Below are positions 57,531 through 64,000 of a stretch of DNA of 64,000 bases, piece by piece. Numbering within the stretch: position 1 is the stretch's first letter; each line of letters opens with the position of its first letter. Source of the stretch: Thysanoteuthis rhombus (Eukaryota; Mollusca; Cephalopoda; Oegopsida; Thysanoteuthidae); contig OY735206.1 in NCBI GenBank assembly GCA_963457665.1, positions 29,733,599-29,797,598 on the forward strand, in the 5' to 3' direction. The notes beneath the pieces were generated by a model, which was not told the origin of the DNA, did no database searches, and saw only the letters and a program-made list of their open reading frames with translations. The position numbers were made by a program, and so were the translations under genes.

Positions 57531-58231
57531 TTTGATCTGTTCGATCTGTAGTAAAACTTGATTACTCTTTTATGTTAAGAATCTAACATCATTCTTTCAA
57601 AACTAATCAACTTATACAAACGAAAATGAAGTGAAGACGATTTGGCAATTTCCTGTTAATTTCCTGTAGTATTATCGCGAGAAAATTATTTCGAGAAAAT
57701 AAAAACAATTCAGTAGCATTACTTCAAACACAATTCACAAATGGTTACAGGTGTGTACAACATTAAGAATGTCCTTAAAGCATTTCTGTTAAGGACGATG
57801 ATTTGTTTTGATGTCTTGAAAATATGGATCAGACAATCGTTTGCAAATAAACGTGTGGAATAAAATGCCGGAAAAAAGAAAAAAGAATGGCGGCCACTCA
57901 TCATTAAACACACACACACACACACACACACATACAAATAGACGCAAAAGCAAACATGTTTATCGATGACCACTGCAGAACCGGCTTTCAATAAGACCAT
58001 CGCCCACATAGGCCTCCAACACATTCACAAACCTCTACTCTTTGACTGGTCTGGCTGCGAGCGACAAGAAATAAATGAATGAATCACCCTCATACTTTTA
58101 TAGGAGGTTCCGTCAACAGCACGATCGTGTCTGGTTCCAAACTCTTTCATTTTTGAATGAGTTGATAATTACGTGTCAAATTAAATAAAAATGCACAGTA
58201 ACTTGCACAGCTCCATACTATGTTCTCCAGA
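57531..58231. other. Unassigned sequence with short (CA)n
   Basis: (CA)n at 57907-57932. No gene recognised. Confidence 0.5.
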
Positions 58232-58268
58232 GAGAGAGAGAGAGAGAGGGGGGGGGAGGAGAGAGATA
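58232..58268. repeat. (GA)n/G-run
   Basis: GA units followed by a G-rich run. Confidence 0.9.
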
Positions 58269-58289
58269 GGGAGGATACCTTTCCCGATG

Positions 58290-58815
58290 ATATTAATGGG
58301 AAGAAGAAATCAAGTAAAGAATCACTCTAGTATAACAAGCTTTCGGTAGAGAAAGCTTAACCATTGAAAATAAGAAAATTCCACTAGTTTTATAAAGAAA
58401 CCGATGCATCATTCTGATAGTCACCTATGGAGCTGAAAAATGGAACCTTACCAAAAGATTGACCCTCAGACTCAGAACCATACAAAATACACAGGAGAGA
58501 ATCATGCTCGACATTACAAAACAGGGCAGTATATTAGGGAATAGACAGGTGTCAGGGATATCATATAATCCATTAGAAAACTCAAATGGCAATAGGCTGG
58601 TCATGTCGCAAGAATGTCAGACAACCGATGGACATCACGACTCACAACGTGGATCGCCAGATATCATATCCAGAATTGTAACGGGCAAAATATAAGATGG
58701 CCTGACGAACTAAACAAGCTCAGAGAGTATTTGCTCTGCAGCGCTAGATAGAGTGGTCTGGTTAATTCCCGGGGAAGGTTTATGCTCGACAACGGACGCT
58801 AAAATGATGATGAAC
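58290..58815 (+). pseudogene. RTE-like LINE 3' fragment
   Basis: Starts in the GAAGAAGAAATCAAG block (EEEIKRRIT region) and continues through AAGAAAATTCCACTAGT, CACCTATGGAGCTGAAAAAT, AATGGCAATAGGCTGGTCAT (AGHVARM), CAACGTGGATCGCCAGATAT and GACGAACTAAACAAGCTCAG to CGACAACGGACGC and ATGATGATGA. Several stops and a small deletion. Confidence 0.85.
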
Positions 58816-60370
58816 ACACTGTCTAAGCGGGTGTTCGAAGTCAGCTCGGCTCAGCTCGCCATTCTCATCTTTTATTCGTTACATTTTCCATCTTCGAACT
58901 GAATGACTATTCCTCATCTCTTACCTTTAGATTAAGTTTCTAATTACTTTATGAATACATAATGGCCTCAACGTCAGGTTATCATTCATTTTCACAGCCT
59001 TGATTAACTTTAACAATTCACCTTTAATTAAGTCAGGAGGGGAAGCAGTTGTTCTTCATTTATTATTTCTATCCTTCCATCAACAGACAATGCAACTTTG
59101 GACAATCAGCCGACAGCGTCTTTAATATATTGTAGTGAACAGACCCCAAACAACTTGACATTTTCTGAACACACGTCAAGTTTTCTAAGGCATACGGTGA
59201 AAATGGAGTCCCTTCCACTAGGTCCTGAATGTTCAGAAGGGACTCGAGAGTTTTCTTGTGTACAGATATCGAAACTTGTAAGTCGATACGACGTCCATGA
59301 CTCGTTTATCAGCGAACGAATATCGTATTGTGTGTTTAAAGAGATATAGCAGATGAAAACAGGATGGTTAAAGGAAGTGGGTCTCTGTGCAATCTGTGTG
59401 TAGAGACCCGAAAATAGCCTTGCACCGCCTTATTAAGTTCCTTTCGTCTTGTGAGAAGAGCATTCTTACCAATTTGTATTAACGAGTGTCCCTACTATAG
59501 ATTAAACCATTGACTACGAATAACGGAAAATTTCCTCCTTGCAGTTCTATGACTTGCAATAGATTACCTTGCAATGGAAAACTATTTCTCTTCGCCACCT
59601 TCCGCAGTTAATGGGTTAATAAAATGTGTGATTAAAAAATCCCAAGGTAATAAGTGCTATTTTTTTTATTGATTACGCCTGAAAAAAGTCTCCCAAAATG
59701 TCAATAATTCACTTCAAACTTTGCTTTAGTGACCAGGTTAGTGATAATTTGAAATTTGCTTGTTTTCATTTGGACAATGGGCAAATTTCCACATTTTCAA
59801 GCATTTAAAACGAAGAAAACAATCAGATATGAATATCGCTGTCCTGGTCACAAAAGCAGAATTTGAAGGGAATAATAACCACTGTCTATACTTTCTACAC
59901 ATGAGCTATAAGAAAATAACAAACATTATCCAGGAACGAAAATTGCGTTACACGGTATAACCATGCGTATGGAATTGTGCGGATCTTGGATTTCAATTGT
60001 ATTATAGGTTATTTTTTATGTTGATATTATTGAGTATTTACTAAACTTGATTTTGCCCAAGAATCTATCAGTGTTTATTAAGGATCAAACTCACTGAAGC
60101 AATCATGTTCGGTGAGACTGGATTTTATACCAGTAATTTTACGATGAAACTCCTTTAAAATACCTAACTTTATCTGGTTTAAGGCACCAAGTGAGGTTCA
60201 AACTTTATGTCGTTTTTTTCCGTTTTAAAACATTTTTATTGGATGAGGTATTATGATTATCATTTAAAATTTTTATGACTATTTTTCACCTCTCTTGATT
60301 TTATTAGTCGATTTTTATCACAACACCGATTACCCCCCCCCGAAGTGATCAAAAATGAAAAAAAAAAAAA
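58816..60370. other. Unassigned sequence
   Basis: Open frames at 59098-59349 and 59760-59960 show no recognisable domain. Fragments of the 19470/57340 repeat near 59510-59600. C run and A run at 60333-60370. Confidence 0.45.
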
Positions 60371-60460
60371 GCCGTTGCTTAGATTCGAACCCACATCCCT
60401 GAAGGGAAGCACCGTTTAGCCTTGTTTGCTTTAACAGTTAAGCCACCAAGACTCAACATG
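60371..60460 (-). repeat. tRNA-like sequence with long variable arm
   Basis: The minus strand has GTTGAGTCTTGGTGGCTTAA (box A region, TGGTGGCTTAACTG) and about 50 nt later GTGGGTTCGAATC (box B), then AAGCAAC and a run of 14 T that could terminate Pol III. Total length of about 85 nt fits a tRNA with long variable arm. The acceptor ends pair only partly. Likely a tRNA pseudogene or SINE head, not a working tRNA. Confidence 0.5.
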
Positions 60461-60534
60461 AAACAGAGGTCGAAATATTACCTTTTACCGAGCAATCCAC
60501 GGCACTACGGTGAGACCCTGTAGAAATATCATAT

Positions 60535-60640
60535 TTACCTTAGGCTGACACAAGGGAACAGTAGGATACCACTCAGTGAGGATCAGGCTCTCTTGACCTG
60601 CTCATTGGTAGGCGAAGCTTGCCTGTCAGTTATCAAGCTG
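60535..60640 (-). repeat. SINE family B copy
   Basis: Minus strand contains GATCCTCACTGAGTGGTATC, CCCTTGTGTCAGCCTAAGG and TAAATATG, collinear with 12840 and 39570. Confidence 0.45.
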
Positions 60641-61604
60641 TGGTAGGCACCGAAGTATTACACTTTCTGGAAAATCATAGAGTTTCAATAACCGTATCTT
60701 AAACTAAGTGCCAAATGGGCTGAACAAACAGGTATTTCCAGATGTTTCATTATTTACATTAGTGGGTTCCAAAAGGGTACAGCGTACCACACTGATACAG
60801 CCAGACCGAATGGCAAGCGTAGCGAGAAGATTCGAGGAGGATCAAAGAAACATTAAAACATGTGTTGATGAGGAAATGTGAGTTTGTTTCAAATTAGATC
60901 TGATGTAAACGAGATTACATGACTTGAACAAGCTCACACCTCTCATTGAGTTCGTATACTTAAGGTTACCCATGTATGATGCTCTTTTATAAGTATATTT
61001 TGGTAATGAATCATGTTTTTATGAAGCTGCATTCTTCCGGGTGTCCCATGATCATATTATAAAGTAGTTGTATTATACAAATCAGGCGCTGCTGATTGTT
61101 TTTTTTTGGTTCTGTTTTTGAATGATTTTTTTACCAAAAAAAATTTGGTGTAGCACGAGCAAATTTTTATTTAGAAATCGTGGCCCTGAGAAACAAGTGC
61201 TATAAGTTGAACGATGAGTGTGCCATCCGTGTCAGTGGTAATAGAAGGAGTAGGAAGAAAGGGAAAAGGAATATAAGGATGGTTCATCCGGAGGTCTGGA
61301 CCAATTCTCATATCAGTCCAACTTGATGCAAGAGAGAAAATTTTTATCTAACGTATTAGGGACCAACTGACCGATCGACCTGAAAGTGTTTTATAGAAAT
61401 GCATGAAAGTATCTAAAAAGATGGGAACCACTGATTTACTCGGTTTATGGCAATCATGTTCATATGCATATATCTTGGATAAGCGAAGATGAATCAACTT
61501 TAATCCTAGTATATGAAGTTAAAGTTCGTAAGACATTAGTTAAGTTTAACACGTTTTGTTAAATATATCCATAGAATACGATTAAATGTTCTATTTGAAG
61601 TCAG
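60641..61604. other. Unassigned sequence
   Basis: Nothing recognised. Confidence 0.5.
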
Positions 61605-62160
61605 TTCATCATCATCATCATCATCATTATACTTTTAGAATCTGTCGTTGAACATAGACCTTCCTCAAGATTTGCCAGACCTCTCTATCGTGGGCATCAC
61701 GGAGTCAGTATTTTCTGAATTTGTCTAGTTCGTCATGCTATCTTATTTTCTACTGGCCAAAGTTTTGCAGATGATCTCTTGTGTGTTGTGATGTTTATCA
61801 GTTGTGTGACATTCTTGCAAACCCATTGTCATTTGAGTCTCCTAATGAATTCTTTATCTCCGAATCCTCTTCTCTAATATACTGTGTTGTTCGGTGATCT
61901 CTCGGTGTGATGTTGAGCATGATTCTTTCTTATGCGCGTTGCATGGTTCCAAGTTTGAGGGTCAATCTTCTGATTAGATTTCATGATTCAGCTCCATAGG
62001 TGACTATTGGTAGGGTGCATTGGTGATATACCTTTCTTTTTAGGATTAATGATATTTCCTTGTTTTCAAAGATTGAACTTTCTCTACCGAATGTTTGCTA
62101 ACCTGAAGTGATTCTTTGCTTGATTTCCTCTTCTTTTGAAGATTTGACGGATATTCGCGG
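61605..62160 (-). pseudogene. RTE-like LINE 3' fragment (longer)
   Basis: Starts with (ATC)n at 61608-61627 and runs through the complement of GAGAGGTCTGGC, CTAGTTCGTCATGCTATCTT, TTGCATGGTTCCAAGTTTG and GATTCAGCTCCATAGGTGAC, then upstream into AAGATTGAACTTTCTCTACC and TTGATTTCCTCTTCTTTTGA (the EEEIKRRIT region). Decayed by indels. Confidence 0.85.
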
Positions 62161-62752
62161 CTCTTTCTCCTCACCCCGACAAAAATTCACGCCAATAACC
62201 TTTTGACCAAATTAGTGGATGCTGATAATAGTACTAAGGTCGACGAAATTGTCAAAACCCCAACCTCGGGACTTGGAGAAATAAACCAAAAAGAAGAAGA
62301 TAGAAGCGTGTCTTTCAGGCCGCTAAGTTATCTCTTCCCGAATTATTCATTCTTTCTCAATTATTGAGTCGATTGATTCGCATGAACTAAATAAATGATG
62401 CAAAGAAAGAAAATAAAATGTCTTCAAAAACACCCAGAAACATCCAGATTCTTCAAATATACATCTAATACCTTGGATATATATCATATATTATTGATGA
62501 AATAAATGTGACTTTACCTGTTAGCATTTATTCCATTGAATATACCTTATTTCATAAGAAAATATTACTTATTCCATTACTATAGTTTAAATAGAAATAT
62601 TATTTCTTCTATTAAATGTCATCTAAATAGCAATTTCTGATATCTACACGCAATCAAAGACATCAAGATCTAGATGGAAAACATCAGAATTGGCAACCCT
62701 TATTTCGTCATCCACTTAACGACATATGAAACGTAATAAGTGGTCAGGCAAT
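62161..62752. other. Unassigned sequence
   Basis: Nothing recognised. Confidence 0.5.
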
Positions 62753-63232
62753 TCGAAACTGTCAACTAAAACTGTCAACATAGCAGTCAACATAGGTTTC
62801 TTCAGTTTTTAACTTGGTTTGGCTGGCTGGCTGTATATGTATCATGCGTATAGGCCACACCAATGGAGCTAGGGGTCTAAAAGTTTAAACATTTGCCCCT
62901 TGTCATGTCTAGCGAAAATATCCCTTAAAAAAAAAAAAAAAATGAAAAATAAAAAAAATTCTGCTCTAAAATAGGTTTTTAGATTTTGCAATGTACATTT
63001 TAAATAAATTGGTCCCTTAGTTTGTGTCCAGCAGCATTGGAACTCTTTTGGAAAAAATCAGGCTTTTTTTTTTTTCAGTGATCATTGTCTGACAAAATGC
63101 GAGTGAAGTAACTTATTCATTGGACGCCCCGTTTTTCCATTTTTTTTGGTTGAACCTTCCCAACATGGTATGCTGCCAAAAGGCATTGGTCACGTGGCAG
63201 TTTTTACTGAGCGACCAACCTGACAGGTTTCT
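62753..63232 (+). repeat. Unclassified ~480-bp repeat, copy 8 (full length)
   Basis: The most complete plus-strand copy. It begins GAAACTGTCAACTAAAACTG with repeated ACTGTCAAC motifs, then ATAGGTTTCTTCAGTTTTTA, CACACCAATGGAGCTAGGGG, TAGGTTTTTAGATTTTGCAA, CAGTGATCATTGTCTGAC, AACATGGTATGCTGCCAAAA and GTCACGTGGCAG, ending GAGCGACCAACCTGACAGG. Confidence 0.85.
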
Positions 63233-63261
63233 GCCGAAATTTGTAAAACTTCAGTAATGCA

Positions 63262-63430
63262 AACATACAAAGTGGCGCAGACAATGAAATCAGCGAGCAG
63301 AGATCAAACTCCACTTGAGGCAGTTGATGTCCACTTCCTACTATTGTCCCTGGGGCAGTCATACATCCATCTTTCCACCTAATATATGTGAAATAGCCGG
63401 ACAGAATATGTTGTTTAGCCTGTGGAAGTT
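63262..63430 (+). repeat. tRNA-derived SINE family A
   Basis: Box A-like AGTGGCGCAGACA at about 63271 and box B-like AGATCAAACTCCACTTGAG at 63301, then GTCCACTTCCTACTATTGTC, CCTGGGGCAGTCATACATCC and TATGTGAAATAGCCGG. Collinear with 31556 and 14181 in the tRNA part and early body. Confidence 0.55.
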
Positions 63431-63742
63431 TCCGAGCCTAGGAGAAGGACATCTAATTAAAAACCAGGAAGTGGAGCCTCTGTGAGGCGGTTGGATACCA
63501 ACTTCGATGTCCTTCCGGTTGCTCATACAGCCAAGCTGATGACAAACGTTTCAAACTTTTCTTTGGACTAAAAAAATTGACTGGGCATCCAAGCATGTCT
63601 AAACGCTTCGCCCAGGCTTACACCCTGGAAAAGGTCACTTCAGTGTCACTCCATTGTCTGTAGAGACGGAAGGGGTATATTGAACATACACAAGTGGTGT
63701 TGTATGAGCAAAGTCCTCGTACCCAATGGCAAATTTTAACTG
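63431..63742. other. Unassigned sequence between SINE and 5S-like segment
   Basis: TGTGAGGCGGTTGGATACC near 63481 is weakly box A-like. May be part of a compound SINE with the following 5S-like segment. No ORF. Confidence 0.35.
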
Positions 63743-63830
63743 GATCAGATATAAAATATCATCGTCGCAGCGTCGAGTACTCGTCAGTACTTAGATGGGT
63801 GGCCACTTGGGAACACTAGGTACCGTAAGC
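63743..63830 (+). pseudogene. 5S rRNA-like segment
   Basis: GCAGCGTCGAG, GTCAGTACTTAGATGGGT, GGCCACTTGGGAACACTAGG and TACCGTAAGC (63767-63830) match the 3' half of metazoan 5S rRNA, whose standard form has GTCAGTACTTGGATGGGTGA and CCGCTTGGGAACACCGGGTG. The internal promoter box C region (AGATGGGTGGCCAC) is preserved. The preceding GGATCAGATATAAAAT...CGTCG only loosely follows the middle of 5S, and the 5' half is absent. No T run follows at the normal 3' end. Likely a 5S-derived repeat or pseudogene. Confidence 0.7.
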
Positions 63831-64000
63831 AATCCACATCTGTTTTTCTGCCCCCTGCCTCTTCTTTTTTTAACTAGATCCTTTACAGGTTGTGCAACCT
63901 ATTTAGGCAACTAATTTCAGCCCGTCATCGCTTTTTTTCAAACAAAAAAACGCATTAACCTGCACATTGATCACTTTTTAAAATCATGCGGAGGGAGGAA
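63831..64000. other. Unassigned right edge
   Basis: T-rich and CT-rich sequence. Nothing recognised. Confidence 0.4.

Overview
This is eukaryotic, almost certainly metazoan, AT-rich non-coding DNA. I found no complete host protein gene, no operon-like layout and no prokaryotic system. Nearly every recognisable block is a decayed transposable element or a simple-sequence tract. The many very long (TA)n, (CA)n, (GA)n and (ATCT)n tracts, the dense RTE-type LINE debris ending in (TGA)n, tRNA-derived SINE heads, mariner remnants and Helitron-like ends suit a large repeat-rich invertebrate genome. A lophotrochozoan such as a cephalopod mollusc is my best guess, but that is inference only.

Main components. 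(1) One RTE-like non-LTR retrotransposon family has at least 17 fragments in both orientations. The best copy (54740-56412) keeps most of a reverse transcriptase with an intact FADD motif. Most others are 5'-truncated tails encoding the conserved W-R-D / AGH / W-R C-terminal region. Two copies (21727-22190 and 29841-30275) have an inverted 5' segment, as expected from twin priming. (2) Other LINE debris: a fragment with a C-terminal Cys/His motif (7926-8295), an R4/Dong-like C-terminus beside TAA repeats (47105-47700), and a weak piece at 48880-49175. (3) An unclassified repeat of about 480 bp has eight copies (3271, 5522, 7590, 9930, 11252, 13795, 44577, 62753). (4) Pol III-derived sequences: a tRNA-like SINE family with five copies, a second family with four, a 73-nt tRNA-Arg(UCU)-like sequence, a minus-strand tRNA-like sequence followed by a T run, and a 5S rRNA-like segment. 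(5) DNA transposon relics: two mariner pseudogenes, a 0.3-kb MITE with terminal inverted repeats (two copies), a possible hAT-type end, and Helitron-like 3' termini (hairpin plus CTAG before T) at four sites.

Layout. 0-6 kb: mostly unique sequence, two (GA)n tracts, two copies of the 480-bp repeat and one promoter-like patch near 4.8-4.97 kb. 6-14 kb: RTE, LINE, possible hAT and 480-bp repeat copies. 14-17.2 kb: a SINE, then a large imperfect inverted duplication carrying Helitron-like ends, with a MITE in only one arm. 17-33 kb: microsatellites, RTE tails, a SINE split by an RTE, and twin-primed RTEs. 33-45 kb: low-copy repeats, degenerate minisatellites, RTE tails and unassigned ORFs. 45-57 kb: both mariner relics, the R4-like LINE, the tRNA-Arg-like sequence, the second MITE and the best RTE. 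57-64 kb: more RTE and SINE copies and a 5S-like segment at the right edge.

Nothing here supports genes working together as a pathway. The interest lies in the insertion and rearrangement history.
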